36,127 nt of DNA from an uncultured Lachnospiraceae bacterium (GTDB lineage: Bacteria; Bacillota; Clostridia; Lachnospirales; Lachnospiraceae), in contig CACZJL010000020.1 in assembly GCA_902781505.1 (NCBI GenBank), forward strand, positions 1-36,127, read 5' to 3'. A program made the translations under genes and the position numbers. The notes below the pieces were generated by a model. It searched no databases. It saw nothing but the letters and a program-made list of their open reading frames with translations, and was not told where the DNA came from. The number at the start of each line of letters is the position of its first letter. The first letter of the stretch is position 1. Of the stretch, positions 7,925 to 17,901 are shown one piece after another.

Positions 7925-8530
7925 TTACATAGCTGCTGCGCCGCTCTTTTCAGCCTTTAATGCTTCGTAGAAGTTAGCTGCAGTAGCATTGTAGTAAGGA
8001 TTAACATAGATTAATGCGATACCAAATGTTAAAGAGCAAAGGAAGCACCAGCCGATGAAAGAAAGCTGAAGAAGGAAGAGGTCCATCTTATGACCATCCA
8101 TAATCTGCTTACTTGCATCGATGCATTCCATGATACCCATCTGAGGATTCTCAGCAAGGATATATGGTGCCTGGGAGTAGGAGAGACCCTTGATGATTCC
8201 AGGAACAACAAGGAGTAAGCTCCACAGGGCTGTGAAGATGCCAACCAGTAAGTAAACACCGATACTCTTAAGATAGTAAGTATCGTTGAAAGAACTGAAA
8301 GCATCAGCGATTTCCAGCTTCTGTCCATGAATCATCTTTAATGCCATGAGAACAAATGCAAACTGGAATGGGAGTGTTACAAAAATCCAAGCAACAGCTC
8401 CGAGAACTGGGATAACCTCTGCTATACCAGTGATTGCAGCAACGATGATGGTTGCAACAAAGTATGTGGCAATATTGCCCTTAATTGCTACCTTTGCGTT
8501 GCTTTTTAAGGTTGTGCGGTCGAAATTCAT
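7925..8530 (-). CDS. DUF975 family integral membrane protein
   Basis: A 201-residue membrane protein with predicted helices near residues 20-42, 43-65, 88-112 and 150-175. The pattern LKSNAKVAIKGN at the start, FSSFNDTYYLKSI in the middle and the VVPGIIKGLSYSQAPYIL segment is characteristic of DUF975 proteins common in Firmicutes, of unknown role. The start codon (revcomp at 8528-8530) follows a GGGGAA site. It ends against the shared terminator. It appears monocistronic. Confidence 0.8.
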   Translation of the reverse strand: MNFDRTTLKSNAKVAIKGNIATYFVATIIVAAITGIAEVIPVLGAVAWIFVTLPFQFAFVLMALKMIHGQKLEIADAFSSFNDTYYLKSIGVYLLVGIFTALWSLLLVVPGIIKGLSYSQAPYILAENPQMGIMECIDASKQIMDGHKMDLFLLQLSFIGWCFLCSLTFGIALIYVNPYYNATAANFYEALKAEKSGAAAM

Positions 8531-8692
8531 AGTAAATTTTCCCCTTAATATTTATTTCAAACAGATCCCTTAAAAGTCTGCCTGATGCAAGTTAATGTTC
8601 TGCCTTAAAATCAAATACCTGCCAGGGTGGCAGACGTAAGCTGAAAATCAGCAGAAGATTCAATGACCGGCTATCGCCAGACCGGTTCCAAA

Positions 8693-9589
8693 TCAGTTTT
8701 TAGCTTCCCAGCGTCCTGAAGCTCCGCATGGGAGAACTAAGGATGCACCGGATTTTGTGGTCTTTGTAACAGGTAAGCCAACCTCATCACTGTGTACAAC
8801 ACCATTGAACTTTTCAAGAGCTGTAGATAACATATACGTTAAAACAGCTGGCTGAAGGCCTGTTGTATAAGAATTGACAAGGAAGAACAGTGGCTTGTCA
8901 GAAAGTAACTGACTGCAGAGCTTGATTAAAGGGTATATCGCATCTTCAATCTTCCAGATTTCGCCCTTTGGACCACGTCCGTAGGAAGGTGGATCCATGA
9001 TGATGGCATCATAGTGATTGCCACGGCGAATCTCACGCTCAACGAACTTGGTACAGTCATCAACGAGCCAGCGGATAGGTGCTTCACGAAGTCCGGAACT
9101 TTCTGCGTTCTCCTTAGCCCAGTTGACCATACCCTTACTTGCGTCAACGTGAGTGACCTGTGCACCTGCAGCAGCGGCTGCAAGAGTGGCACCACCGGTA
9201 TAAGCGAAAAGGTTTAAGACCTTAATCGGTCTTCCTGTTTCGCGAATCTTCTTACCAAACCAATCCCAGTTAGCAGCCTGTTCCGGGAACAGACCGGTAT
9301 GCTTAAACGAGAAAGGCTTCAGGTTAAATGTTAACTTCTTTCCAACCTCTTTACTATCATAAGAAATTGTCCACTGCTTAGGAAGGTCGAAAAATTGCCA
9401 TTCACCGCCACCTCTTGAAGAACGGTGGTAGTGAGCATTTGGTTTCTTCCAGCCCGGCAGTTCCTTTGGTGTATCCCAAATGACCTGCGGATCCGGACGA
9501 ACGAGAAGATAATCTCCCCATCGCTCCAACTTTTCACCCTTTGAGGTATCGATTACTTCGTAATCTTTCCAGTTACCTGCAACGAACAT
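8693..9589 (-). CDS. Class I SAM-dependent rRNA methyltransferase, RlmI/RlmK-like
   Basis: NLFAYTGG at residues 126-133 is the SAM-binding motif I of RlmI/RlmK-type 23S rRNA methyltransferases, and DPPSYGRG at 199-206 is the catalytic motif IV. The first 100 residues are a separate N-terminal domain. The 298-residue form starting MFVAGNW is chosen because AAGGAG lies just upstream; a 14-codon N-terminal extension is possible but has no ribosome site. Which rRNA base it modifies is not visible. The 162 bases downstream hold only short inverted repeats. Confidence 0.85.
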   Translation of the reverse strand: MFVAGNWKDYEVIDTSKGEKLERWGDYLLVRPDPQVIWDTPKELPGWKKPNAHYHRSSRGGGEWQFFDLPKQWTISYDSKEVGKKLTFNLKPFSFKHTGLFPEQAANWDWFGKKIRETGRPIKVLNLFAYTGGATLAAAAAGAQVTHVDASKGMVNWAKENAESSGLREAPIRWLVDDCTKFVEREIRRGNHYDAIIMDPPSYGRGPKGEIWKIEDAIYPLIKLCSQLLSDKPLFFLVNSYTTGLQPAVLTYMLSTALEKFNGVVHSDEVGLPVTKTTKSGASLVLPCGASGRWEAKN

Positions 9590-9733
9590 ATTGTACTCCT
9601 TAAAATAATCTAAATTAATTTTAAAGCACAACCCGCATAATTACAAGAAGTTTATGTGGAACTATTAACAAAGTTGCAGGATTTTTCGTGAGGGTGAAAT
9701 CGTTTTCGTATACAGGAGAGATCAAGGCGAAGT

Positions 9734-9763
9734 TTGCCCTGACTGAGGTACCTGTGGTAGAAT
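9734..9763 (+). promoter_or_regulatory. Candidate promoter of the ABC-F gene
   Basis: TTGCCC at 9734-9739 and TAGAAT at 9758-9763 are 18 bases apart, about 30 bases before the start codon. The -35 box is weak. Confidence 0.4.
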
Positions 9764-9794
9764 AGCACAAAATCATTTCATGAAAGGGCACGAC

Positions 9795-11642
9795 ATGAAC
9801 GTATTGAATATAGAAGAAGTTTCAAAAACATTTGCCGAGAAAGTGCTGTTCAACAAGGCAACACTGGGCGTGAATAAGGGCGATAAGATCGGTCTGATCG
9901 GGGTAAATGGTACGGGCAAGTCGACTCTTTTAAAGATTGCGGCGGGAATTGAGGAGCCGGACGAAGGCCGCGTGGTGAAGGGCAGGAATGTAACGGTGTC
10001 CTATCTTGCGCAGGCTCCGGAATTTGTGAAAGGTGATACAGTTCTCTCCTATATTATGAGGGGCAAAGATTTAAGTAAGGGGCCAGCCCTTGAAGCACAG
10101 GCTAAGTCCATGTTAAATAAGCTTGGCTGTCCTGACGTGGATGCAGTGTGCGAGACGCTTTCCGGCGGTCAGAAGAAAAGAATCGCGCTGGTGCGTACGC
10201 TTCTGGAGCCTGCAGATGTTCTTATTTTAGACGAGCCGACGAACCACCTCGACAACGAAATGGTCGAGTGGCTTGAGGATTATCTGACGAACTTCAAGGG
10301 TCAGCTGATGATGGTAACGCATGACCGCTACTTCCTTGATGCCGTAACCAACAAGATTGCTGAAATCGACCGCGGTGAAATCTTCACTTATGATACGAAC
10401 TACTCCGGCTTTCTTGAGAGAAAGACGCAGCGCGAAGAGATTGAGCGCGCAACTGAAGATAAGAGACAGAACATGCTCAGAACCGAGCTGAAGTGGATTC
10501 AGAGAGGTGCGCTTGCGCGTTCCACCAAGCAGCAGGCGAGAATCGACCGTTACGATCAGATGAAAGAAGATTCGCTCGCTGCAAGAATTCACATGCAGAA
10601 GGATGAGCTGCAGATGGGTTCAATTGCGTCCCGCATGGGCAGGAAAACAATTGAACTCGAAAACATCAGCAAGTCATTCGGGAATGCACCGCTGATTCGG
10701 GACTTTACCTACATCTTCCTGCGCGATGACCGTATCGGCATCGTGGGTCCGAATGGCTGCGGCAAATCTACCTTAATGAAGATTATCACAGGTCAGCTTG
10801 AACCGGACGCGGGCACTGTGACAATTGGTGAGACGATCAAAATCGGTTATTTCATGCAGGAGAACGAACCGTTGAACATGAATCTGACCGTTCTTGAAAC
10901 CGTGAAGGAAATTGGTGAATACGTCAGAACGACAGATGGTCTGATTTCGGCATCGGCCATGTGCGAGAAGTTCCTCTTTACACCAAAGATGCAGTGGACT
11001 CCCGTGGCAAAGTTATCCGGCGGCGAGAGACGACGTCTTTACCTGCTCTCCGTGCTGATGAGTCAGCCAAACGTCCTGATTCTTGATGAGCCGACAAATG
11101 ACCTGGATATAGAAACGCTTGAAATCTTAGAAGATTACCTTGATCGCTTCAGTGGTATCGTGATTACCGTGTCCCATGATCGTTATTTCCTCGACCGCAT
11201 CTGCACGAGACTATTTGTCTTTGAAGGAGACGGAGTCTTAAAGCAGTATGAGGGCGGCTACACAGACTACTCTTTAAAGAAGCAGATGGACGTGCTTAGT
11301 GCTGGTGGTGCAACTGGCAAAGGTGCCGGTGCTGCTAAAATTTCTGCGGATGGCACAGTGCAGGCGTCAAGGACAAGCGGCGATGATGCATTGACGAGAG
11401 GTCATGCCAGAAAGCTTACTTATAAGGAAGAAAAGGAATGGGAAACGATCGAAGAGGACATTTCTTCTATAGAAGAGCGCATCGAGGAAATTGATCAGTC
11501 GATGGGCAGAAACACGACCGACTTTGTGAAGCTGAATCAGCTTTCTGCAGAGAAGGAAGAGATGGAAGCAAAGCTTGAGGAAAAGATGCTTCGATGGGAA
11601 GAACTCTCCGAGCTGGTGGAATCGATTAATGAATCTAAATAA
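9795..11642 (+). CDS. ABC-F family ATPase, Uup-like
   Basis: A soluble protein with two ABC domains and no membrane part. ABC-F proteins act on the ribosome to relieve stalling or protect it from drugs. Walker A motifs are GVNGTGKST (36-44) and GPNGCGKST (318-326). Signatures are LSGGQ (122-126) and LSGGE (407-411), and Walker B/D-loops are LILDEPTNHLD and LILDEPTNDLD. A basic linker lies at about 210-280, and a charged coiled-coil tail at about 540-615, which is the Uup hallmark. The ATG at 9795 is preferred to 9780 because AAAGGG precedes it and homology begins at MNVLNIEEVSK. Antibiotic resistance cannot be inferred. Confidence 0.9.
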   Translation: MNVLNIEEVSKTFAEKVLFNKATLGVNKGDKIGLIGVNGTGKSTLLKIAAGIEEPDEGRVVKGRNVTVSYLAQAPEFVKGDTVLSYIMRGKDLSKGPALEAQAKSMLNKLGCPDVDAVCETLSGGQKKRIALVRTLLEPADVLILDEPTNHLDNEMVEWLEDYLTNFKGQLMMVTHDRYFLDAVTNKIAEIDRGEIFTYDTNYSGFLERKTQREEIERATEDKRQNMLRTELKWIQRGALARSTKQQARIDRYDQMKEDSLAARIHMQKDELQMGSIASRMGRKTIELENISKSFGNAPLIRDFTYIFLRDDRIGIVGPNGCGKSTLMKIITGQLEPDAGTVTIGETIKIGYFMQENEPLNMNLTVLETVKEIGEYVRTTDGLISASAMCEKFLFTPKMQWTPVAKLSGGERRRLYLLSVLMSQPNVLILDEPTNDLDIETLEILEDYLDRFSGIVITVSHDRYFLDRICTRLFVFEGDGVLKQYEGGYTDYSLKKQMDVLSAGGATGKGAGAAKISADGTVQASRTSGDDALTRGHARKLTYKEEKEWETIEEDISSIEERIEEIDQSMGRNTTDFVKLNQLSAEKEEMEAKLEEKMLRWEELSELVESINESK

Positions 11643-11811
11643 TGGGGTTTTTAAGGAGAATCTTGTGGTTGCCAGTAGGTAATATCACCGAGATTTCAAT
11701 AATTTCAGAAACCTTAGATTGCCGGAGAACGTAGAAAAGGTGCGGCTTTCGTTTGATAAAGGATTGTTCTGCATAAAAAACAATGTTTTTTTGAAAAACA
11801 AAATATTTTTC

Positions 11812-11840
11812 TTGCACGCGTGTCAGATATAAGGTATACT
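11812..11840 (+). promoter_or_regulatory. Main promoter of the S10 operon
   Basis: TTGCAC at 11812-11817 and TATACT at 11835-11840 are separated by exactly 17 bases and follow an AT-rich stretch that could act as an UP element. The transcript would start near 11847 and carry a leader of about 260 bases. Confidence 0.85.
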
Positions 11841-11846
11841 GCTAAT

Positions 11847-12107
11847 TGCTGTGGCATGATAGCGTTGAAGCGTGAGGTTGCCGTGAGCCAAAATAAAGGG
11901 CTGGCGGGTTTTCCGTGGAGCGAATGTCAAGGCCGGAAGGCATGAATCCGGCGCAAACCTGGCGACAAGTCACTGTACAGTTAATCATCTGTTAATACAG
12001 AAATGACACGCGATTAGTTTCTGCGAATAATAGGACACGCGTGGGAGAGTGTACAGTCACCGCTTGTCGTACTTCAAAAAGTGCGAATCAAGGAGGCGAC
12101 TTTTTTT
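11847..12107 (+). ncRNA. Structured leader of the S10 operon
   Basis: A 260-base untranslated leader. CGACAAG 11963-11969 and ACTGTACA 11972-11979 pair with TGTACAGT 12050-12057 and CTTGTCG 12063-12069, a long-range helix of 15 pairs closing a domain that contains the TCTGT/ACAGA hairpin near 11988-12001. The rpsJ ribosome site AGGAGG (12091-12096) sits in the loop of a hairpin formed by AAAAAGT 12076-12082 and ACTTTTT 12099-12105, which also resembles a weak terminator. This is a likely autoregulatory leader; L4 is the regulator in Proteobacteria, but the one here is unknown. Confidence 0.7.
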
Positions 12108-12428
12108 ATGGCAAATGCAAATCAGGTAATCAGAATTACCCTCAAGGCGTATGATCACCAGCTGATTGATCAGTCTGCAAAGAAGATTGTTGAGACAGCA
12201 ACTAAGACTGGAGCAAAGGTAAGCGGACCAGTTCCACTTCCAACAAAGAAGGAAGTAGTTACAATCCTTCGTGCTGTTCATAAGTACAAGGATTCCAGAG
12301 AACAGTTCGAGCAGAGAACTCACAAGAGACTCATCGACGTTCTTACACCATCTCAGAAGACTGTAGATGCTCTGTCTAAGCTCGAGATGCCAGCAGGTGT
12401 TGATATTAATTTAAAGGTTATGGGCTAA
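12108..12428 (+). CDS. rpsJ: 30S ribosomal protein S10 (NusE)
   Basis: S10 of the 30S head, which also acts as NusE with NusB and NusG in transcription. The 106 residues and the stretch [25 protein letters not shown] are typical. ATG 12108 is used: it follows AGGAGG by 11 bases, while the upstream in-frame ATG at 12081 lies inside the leader hairpin. First gene of the cluster; no tuf or fusA precedes it. A 233-base gap separates it from rplC. Confidence 0.97.
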   Translation: MANANQVIRITLKAYDHQLIDQSAKKIVETATKTGAKVSGPVPLPTKKEVVTILRAVHKYKDSREQFEQRTHKRLIDVLTPSQKTVDALSKLEMPAGVDINLKVMG

Positions 12429-12661
12429 TCCAGATCCTTTAAGGTAAGAAATCAACAAGATGCTGATGGCCCGGAGGGGCCCTAAATACTCGAAGTAATA
12501 AATTTTTATGATGTAAGCAATCCTGACGGATTTTTAATACAAAACCCAGTATTAACTGTTCTAGGATGACAATATGCGCCTGTTTCAAGACATACACGAA
12601 TCATGCCAAAGATGTAGTCGACAGTCATATTGTCCGCTGTAGATTAAACAGGAGGAATCAC
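12429..12661 (+). ncRNA. Long structured spacer / leader before rplC
   Basis: An unusually long gap inside the operon. GACAATATG 12568-12576 pairs perfectly with CATATTGTC 12626-12634. CCTGTTT 12579-12585 is complementary to AAACAGG 12646-12652, which overlaps the rplC ribosome site. The two pairings interleave, so they are either a pseudoknot or mutually exclusive. A GC-rich hairpin lies at about 12469-12482. No clear internal promoter is seen. Confidence 0.55.
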
Positions 12662-13297
12662 ATGAAGAAGGCAATTTTAGCTACAAAAGTCGGAATGACT
12701 CAGATCTTCAATGAAGATGGTGTTTTAACACCAGTAACTGTTTTGCAGGCTGGCCCTTGTGTAGTAACACAAGTAAAGACAGCTGAGAACGACGGTTACA
12801 GCGCTGTTCAGGTTGGTTTTGCAGATGTTTCTGAGAAACACGTAAGCAAGCCGGTTAAGGGACAGTTTGACAAGGCAGAAGTTTCTTACAAGAGATTTGT
12901 AAGAGAGTTTCGTTTTGAGAACGCAGAGGAATACTCTGTAAAGGACGAAATCAAGGCTGATATCTTTGCAGCAGGCGACAAGATCGACGCTACTGCTGTT
13001 TCAAAGGGTAAGGGCTTCCAGGGCGCCATCAAGAGATATGGTCAGTCCAGAGGACCTATGGCTCATGGTTCTAAGTTCCACAGACATCAGGGTTCTAACG
13101 GATCTGCAACAACACCTGGTAAGGTAAAGAAGGGCAAGGGAATGCCTGGACATATGGGTGCCAAGAAGATTACTATCCAGAATCTGGAAGTAGTTAGGGT
13201 TGATGCTGAGAACAACCTGATCTTAGTTCGCGGAGCAGTTCCGGGTCCTAAGAAAGCATTAGTAACACTGAAAGAATCAACAAGGACTACAAAGTAA
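12662..13297 (+). CDS. rplC: 50S ribosomal protein L3
   Basis: L3 binds 23S rRNA near the peptidyl transferase centre and starts 50S assembly. 211 residues. [15 protein letters not shown] opens the protein, and the [15 protein letters not shown] loop reaches towards the active site. The start is ATG 12662 after AGGAGG; upstream in-frame codons from 12566 belong to the leader, not to conserved protein. Confidence 0.97.
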   Translation: MKKAILATKVGMTQIFNEDGVLTPVTVLQAGPCVVTQVKTAENDGYSAVQVGFADVSEKHVSKPVKGQFDKAEVSYKRFVREFRFENAEEYSVKDEIKADIFAAGDKIDATAVSKGKGFQGAIKRYGQSRGPMAHGSKFHRHQGSNGSATTPGKVKKGKGMPGHMGAKKITIQNLEVVRVDAENNLILVRGAVPGPKKALVTLKESTRTTK

Positions 13298-13324
13298 TCT
13301 TTGTTTGGAAGGAGGACCATACAG

Positions 13325-13945
13325 ATGGCAAAAGTATCTGTTTACAATATTGAAGGCAACGAAGTTGGCTCTATCGAACTGAACGATGCTGTATTCGGTG
13401 TTGAAGTTAATGAACATCTTGTACATCAGGCAGTTGTCAACCAGCTCGCAAATAAGCGTCAGGGAACACAGAGTGCCAAGACACGTTCTGAAGTTTCTGG
13501 CGGTGGCAGAAAGCCATGGAGACAGAAGGGCACAGGTCATGCAAGACAGGGCTCTACAAGATCTCCACAGTGGACAGGCGGTGGTGTTGTATTTGCACCA
13601 AAGCCAAGAGATTATTCATTCAAGTTAAACAAGAAGGAGAGAAGAGCAGCACTGTTCTCCGCTCTTACTTCTAAGGTTAACGATTCTAAGTTCGTAGTTG
13701 TTGACGAGTTCAAGCTCGACGCAGCTAAGACAAAGAAGTTCGTTGAAGTATTAAACAACCTCAATGCTTCTAGGGCATTAGTTGTACTCGGCGAAGCTGA
13801 TAAGAACGTAGTTCTTTCAGGAAGAAACGTACCTGCAGTTAAGGTTATCACAACAGAAACAATCAACACATATGATGTTGTTAAGTATGACAAGGTAATC
13901 GCTACAAAGTCTGCAGTGGAAAAGATTGAGGAGGTATATGCATAA
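13325..13945 (+). CDS. rplD: 50S ribosomal protein L4
   Basis: L4 lines the peptide exit tunnel; in E. coli it also represses its own S10 operon. 206 residues. The tunnel loop is visible at residues 45-90 ([19 protein letters not shown]). ATG 13325 follows GGAGGA; its stop overlaps the rplW start by one base. Confidence 0.97.
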   Translation: MAKVSVYNIEGNEVGSIELNDAVFGVEVNEHLVHQAVVNQLANKRQGTQSAKTRSEVSGGGRKPWRQKGTGHARQGSTRSPQWTGGGVVFAPKPRDYSFKLNKKERRAALFSALTSKVNDSKFVVVDEFKLDAAKTKKFVEVLNNLNASRALVVLGEADKNVVLSGRNVPAVKVITTETINTYDVVKYDKVIATKSAVEKIEEVYA

Positions 13946-14247
13946 TGGCAGATCTTAAGTACTATGATGTAATCCTCAAGCCGGTTATTACAGAACAGTC
14001 CATGGCTGACATGGCATTCAAGAAGTACACATTCCTCGTTAATCCACAGGCTACAAAGTCTCAGATTAAGGAAGCTGTACAGAAGATGTTCGACGGCGTT
14101 AAAGTTGTTCGTGTTAACACACAGAACAAGGATGGCAAGACCAGAAGAGCTAACAGAACTGACGAAGGTAAGACAGCTAAGATTAAGAAGGCTGTTGTTA
14201 CATTAAGCGAAGACAGCAAGGATATCCAGCTGTTCGAAGGACTTTAA
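13945..14247 (+). CDS. rplW: 50S ribosomal protein L23
   Basis: L23 lies at the tunnel exit and is the docking site for trigger factor and SRP. 100 residues, with ILKPVITEQSM at the N-terminus and VRVNTQNKDGKTRR in the loop. The TAATG overlap with rplD points to translational coupling. A 98-base spacer with a CTGCAT/ATGCAG hairpin follows. Confidence 0.96.
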   Translation: MADLKYYDVILKPVITEQSMADMAFKKYTFLVNPQATKSQIKEAVQKMFDGVKVVRVNTQNKDGKTRRANRTDEGKTAKIKKAVVTLSEDSKDIQLFEGL

Positions 14248-14345
14248 TTAAAAGATTAGCTCGAACGGTAGCTGCATGAAAACAAACTATATGCAGTTTC
14301 CGTGTGTAGAAAGAAGTTATTACACGAAATTGAAAGGAGATTAAA

Positions 14346-15188
14346 ATGGGAATTAAAAAGTATAACCCATATACACCTTCCAGAAGAAACATGACTGGTT
14401 CCGATTTCTCCGAAATCACAAAGAAGACTCCTGAGAAGTCACTTTTAGTATCTCAGTCTAAGAATGCTGGACGTAACAATCAGGGTAAGATTACAGTCAG
14501 ACACAATGGTGGTGGTAACAGACAGCACTACAGACTTGTAGACTTCAGAAGAAACAAGGATGGTATCCCAGCAAAGGTTGTTGGTGTAGAATACGATCCA
14601 AACAGAACAGCAAACATCGCGTTAATCGCTTACGCTGATGGTGCTAAGGCTTATATCCTTGCTCCTCAGGGATTAACTGATGGTATGACAGTTATGAACG
14701 GACCTGAAGCAGAAATCAGAGTAGGTAACTGCTTACCACTCGCTAACATTCCTGTTGGTACTCAGATTCATAACATTGAGCTCATTCCTGGTAAGGGCGG
14801 ACAGCTTGTTCGTTCCGCTGGTAATAGCGCTCAGCTCATGGCTAAGGAAGGTAAGTACGCAACTCTTCGTCTTCCATCTGGCGAAATGAGAATGGTTCCA
14901 ATCGATTGCCGCGCAACTATCGGTGTTGTAGGTAATGGAGATCATAACCTTATTAATCTTGGTAAGGCTGGTCGTAAGAGACATATGGGCATCCGTCCAC
15001 ACGTTCGTGGTTCTGTCATGAACCCTAATGACCATCCACACGGTGGTGGTGAAGGCCGCGCTCCTGTTGGTCGTCCATCTCCAATGACTCCTTGGGGTAA
15101 GCCAGCTATGGGTGTTATCACTCGTAAGCGTAAGAAGGCTTCTAACAAGCTGATCATTAGAAGAAGAAACGGCAGAGCAATCAAGTAA
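14346..15188 (+). CDS. rplB: 50S ribosomal protein L2
   Basis: L2 binds 23S rRNA domain IV and is needed for subunit joining and peptidyl transfer. 280 residues. The C-terminal signature [20 protein letters not shown] with its conserved histidine is intact. ATG 14346 follows AAAGGAG. Confidence 0.98.
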   Translation: MGIKKYNPYTPSRRNMTGSDFSEITKKTPEKSLLVSQSKNAGRNNQGKITVRHNGGGNRQHYRLVDFRRNKDGIPAKVVGVEYDPNRTANIALIAYADGAKAYILAPQGLTDGMTVMNGPEAEIRVGNCLPLANIPVGTQIHNIELIPGKGGQLVRSAGNSAQLMAKEGKYATLRLPSGEMRMVPIDCRATIGVVGNGDHNLINLGKAGRKRHMGIRPHVRGSVMNPNDHPHGGGEGRAPVGRPSPMTPWGKPAMGVITRKRKKASNKLIIRRRNGRAIK

Positions 15189-15213
15189 TTGAGATTAATT
15201 AAGGAGGAGAACA

Positions 15214-15489
15214 ATGGCTCGTTCAATTAAAAAAGGACCATTTATCGACGAGAGCTTATTAAAGGCTGTTAAGGCTCAGGCTGATAGCAACAACAAGACT
15301 GTTATCAAGACTTGGTCTCGTCGTTCTACAATTTTCCCAGAGATGGTTGGTTTAACCATTGCGGTACATGACGGCAGAAAGCACATCCCTGTATACGTTA
15401 CAGAGGATATGGTAGGCCATAAGCTCGGTGAGTTCGTTGCAACAAGAACTTACAGAGGACATAAGTCAGACGAAAAGAAGACAAGATAA
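15214..15489 (+). CDS. rpsS: 30S ribosomal protein S19
   Basis: S19 sits in the 30S head and pairs with S13 near the A-site tRNA. 91 residues. [14 protein letters not shown] and [16 protein letters not shown] are family blocks. GGAGGAG precedes the start. Twenty-one bases separate it from rplV. Confidence 0.97.
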   Translation: MARSIKKGPFIDESLLKAVKAQADSNNKTVIKTWSRRSTIFPEMVGLTIAVHDGRKHIPVYVTEDMVGHKLGEFVATRTYRGHKSDEKKTR

Positions 15490-15510
15490 GAGTGAAAGGA
15501 GGCACTATCC

Positions 15511-15897
15511 ATGGCAAGAGGACATAGATCCCAGATCAAAAGACAGAGAAACGAAGTTAAGGATACAAGACCAAGAGCAAAAGTTTCATATGCCAGGATT
15601 TCCGTGCAGAAGGCTTGTTTCGTTCTTGATGCTATCAGAGGCAAGAGCGTAGAAGAAGCTTTAGCAATCGTTACATATAATCCGAGATATGCTTCTGAAA
15701 TCCTTCAGAAGCTCATTAATTCAGCAGTTGCTAACGCTGAGAACAACAACGGTATGAATAGAGCTAACCTCTTCATCGAAGAGTGTTACGCAGACAGAGG
15801 CCCAATCATGAAGAGAGTTCAGCCAAGAGCTAAGGGTTCTGCATATCGTATTGAGAAGAGAATCAGCCACATCACTGTTGTATTAAATGAGAGATAA
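15511..15897 (+). CDS. rplV: 50S ribosomal protein L22
   Basis: L22 forms part of the exit-tunnel constriction through a long beta-hairpin (residues about 80-100, ending in RAKGSAYRI). 128 residues, slightly long through an N-terminal extension of about 15 basic residues. AAGGAGG precedes the ATG. Confidence 0.96.
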   Translation: MARGHRSQIKRQRNEVKDTRPRAKVSYARISVQKACFVLDAIRGKSVEEALAIVTYNPRYASEILQKLINSAVANAENNNGMNRANLFIEECYADRGPIMKRVQPRAKGSAYRIEKRISHITVVLNER

Positions 15898-15911
15898 GAA
15901 AGGAGATTTAC

Positions 15912-16586
15912 ATGGGACAGAAAGTAAATCCGCATGGCTTAAGAGTCGGGGTTATTAAGGACTGGAACTCTAAGTGGTATGCAGATAAGAAGACATTCTC
16001 AGATAGCCTTGTAGAAGATCAGAAGATCAGAAAGTTCTTAAAAAAGAAGCTTTACAGCGCTGGTATCTCCAAAATTGATATCGAGAGAGCTTCTAACAGA
16101 TTAACAGTTATTATTCACACAGCTAAGCCAGGCGTTGTTATTGGTAAGGGCGGTGCTGAAATCGAAAAGACAAAGAAGGAAATCGAAGCTATGACTTCTG
16201 CATCAAGAGTTTCTCTTGACGTTAAGGAAGTTAGAAGACCTGATAAGGATGCTCAGCTCGTTGCTGAAAACATCGCTGGTCAGCTTGAAAATCGTATTTC
16301 TTTTCGTAGAGCAATGAAGTCTACAATGAGCAGAACAATGAAGCAGGGTGCTAAGGGTATCAAGACATCTTGTTCCGGTCGTTTAGGCGGTGCAGATATC
16401 GCTCGTAGAGAGTTCTATTCAGAGGGTACAATTCCTCTTCAGACTCTTCGTGCAGACATCGACTACGGTTTCGCAGAAGCTAACACAACATACGGTAAGG
16501 TTGGTGTTAAGGTTTGGATTTATGAGGGTGAAGTTCTTCCGGCAAAGAAGAATCGCAACTCCAAGCGTGAAGGGAGCGATAAGTAA
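15912..16586 (+). CDS. rpsC: 30S ribosomal protein S3
   Basis: S3 lies at the mRNA entry site and contributes to mRNA unwinding. 224 residues. The type II KH motif is visible as [12 protein letters not shown] near residue 76. The start [13 protein letters not shown] is invariant. The TAATG overlap with rplP couples the two. Confidence 0.97.
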   Translation: MGQKVNPHGLRVGVIKDWNSKWYADKKTFSDSLVEDQKIRKFLKKKLYSAGISKIDIERASNRLTVIIHTAKPGVVIGKGGAEIEKTKKEIEAMTSASRVSLDVKEVRRPDKDAQLVAENIAGQLENRISFRRAMKSTMSRTMKQGAKGIKTSCSGRLGGADIARREFYSEGTIPLQTLRADIDYGFAEANTTYGKVGVKVWIYEGEVLPAKKNRNSKREGSDK

Positions 16587-17017
16587 TGTTATTACCTAAG
16601 AGAGTTAAACATAGAAAGCAGTTCCGTGGTTCTATGGCTGGAAAGGCTTCCAGAGGCAATAAGATCACAAACGGCGAATATGGTATCGTAGCACTTGAGC
16701 CAGTATGGATCAAGTCCAACCAGATTGAGGCAGCCCGTGTAGCAATGACTCGTTACATCAAGCGTGGTGGCCAGGTATTTATTAAGATTTTCCCAGATAA
16801 GCCTTACACATCTAAGCCTATCGGTGTTCGAATGGGTAAAGGTAAAGGTAACGTTGAAGGTTGGGTAGCTGTTGTTAAACCAGGACGTGTAATGTTCGAA
16901 ATCGCTGGCGTTCCAGAAGAAACTGCTCGCGAAGCATTACGTCTTGCATCCCACAAACTGCCTGTTAAGTGTAAGGTAGTTAGTCGTGCAGAATTAGAAG
17001 GCGGTGATTCAAAGTGA
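16586..17017 (+). CDS. rplP: 50S ribosomal protein L16
   Basis: L16 helps place the A-site tRNA in the 50S. 143 residues. [22 protein letters not shown] and [19 protein letters not shown] are characteristic. The ATG overlaps the rpsC stop, and its own TGA overlaps the GTG of rpmC. Confidence 0.97.
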   Translation: MLLPKRVKHRKQFRGSMAGKASRGNKITNGEYGIVALEPVWIKSNQIEAARVAMTRYIKRGGQVFIKIFPDKPYTSKPIGVRMGKGKGNVEGWVAVVKPGRVMFEIAGVPEETAREALRLASHKLPVKCKVVSRAELEGGDSK

Positions 17018-17214
17018 AAACTAAGGCATATGTAGAAGAATTACAGACAAAGTCAGCTGCAGAGCTTTCTGATGAATTAGTAGCTGCTAAGAAGGAACTT
17101 TTTAACCTTAGATTCCAGAATGCAACCAATCAGCTGGATAACACAAGCAGAATTAGAGAAGTTCGCAAGAACATCGCTAGAATCCAGACTGTTATTGCTC
17201 AGAAGAACGCTTAA
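17014..17214 (+). CDS. rpmC: 50S ribosomal protein L29
   Basis: L29 is a small helical protein next to L23 at the tunnel exit. 66 residues with the family pattern [19 protein letters not shown]. It starts with GTG overlapping the rplP stop by four bases. Confidence 0.95.
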   Translation: MKTKAYVEELQTKSAAELSDELVAAKKELFNLRFQNATNQLDNTSRIREVRKNIARIQTVIAQKNA

Positions 17215-17230
17215 TCGGAAGGAGTAGCAC

Positions 17231-17488
17231 ATGACAGAGAGAAATTTAAGAAAAACTCGTACCGGCAAAGTCGTTAGCAATAAGATGGATAAGACAATTG
17301 TCGTTGCAGTTGAAGATAACGTAAAGCATCCTCTTTACGGCAAGATCGTAAAGAGAACTTACAAGTTAAAGGCTCATGATGAGAACAACGAATGCTCCAT
17401 CGGTGATGTCGTTAAAGTAATGGAAACAAGACCACTCTCTAAGGATAAGAGATGGAGACTTGTTGAAGTTATCAGAAAGGTTAAATAA
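17231..17488 (+). CDS. rpsQ: 30S ribosomal protein S17
   Basis: S17 is an early-binding OB-fold protein of the 30S body. 85 residues with [22 protein letters not shown] and the C-terminal [16 protein letters not shown]. The start follows GAAGGAG. Confidence 0.96.
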   Translation: MTERNLRKTRTGKVVSNKMDKTIVVAVEDNVKHPLYGKIVKRTYKLKAHDENNECSIGDVVKVMETRPLSKDKRWRLVEVIRKVK

Positions 17489-17519
17489 TTAGGTATATTA
17501 CTGAAAGGAGTAGTATCAC

Positions 17520-17888
17520 ATGGTACAGCAGGAAACCAGACTGAAGGTTGCTGATAACACAGGTGCTAGAGAGCTCCTCTGCATCCGCGTTATGGGTGGA
17601 TCTACTAGAAGATATGCAGGTATCGGCGACGTTATCGTAGCTTCTGTTAAAGATGCAACACCAGGCGGCGTTGTAAAGAAGGGTGACGTTGTTAAGGCTG
17701 TCGTTGTTCGTACAGTTAAGACTAACCGTCGTAAAGATGGTTCTTATATTCGCTTCGATGAGAACGCAGCTGTTATCATCAATGATGATAAGAATCCAAA
17801 GGGCACACGTATTTTTGGACCAGTTGCAAGAGAGTTAAGAAACAAAGGCTTCATGAAGATTGTTTCTCTTGCTCCAGAAGTATTATAA
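17520..17888 (+). CDS. rplN: 50S ribosomal protein L14
   Basis: L14 lies at the subunit interface and is the dock of the silencing factor RsfS. 122 residues. It opens with [26 protein letters not shown] precedes the ATG. Confidence 0.97.
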   Translation: MVQQETRLKVADNTGARELLCIRVMGGSTRRYAGIGDVIVASVKDATPGGVVKKGDVVKAVVVRTVKTNRRKDGSYIRFDENAAVIINDDKNPKGTRIFGPVARELRNKGFMKIVSLAPEVL

Positions 17889-17901
17889 GGAGGTATCACT
17901 A

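Noticed and set aside
8590..8692. Terminator for the methyltransferase gene on the minus strand
   Set aside because: Inverted repeats such as GACCGG/CCGGTC are present, but no T-run follows on the minus strand.
9795..11642. Antibiotic resistance role for the ABC-F protein
   Set aside because: The coiled-coil C-terminus and overall pattern fit housekeeping Uup-like proteins; no resistance-type linker can be recognised by eye.
11640..11811. Possible small gene or RNA between the ABC-F gene and the S10 promoter
   Set aside because: No start with ribosome site and no stable structure beyond A/T-runs; nothing supportable.
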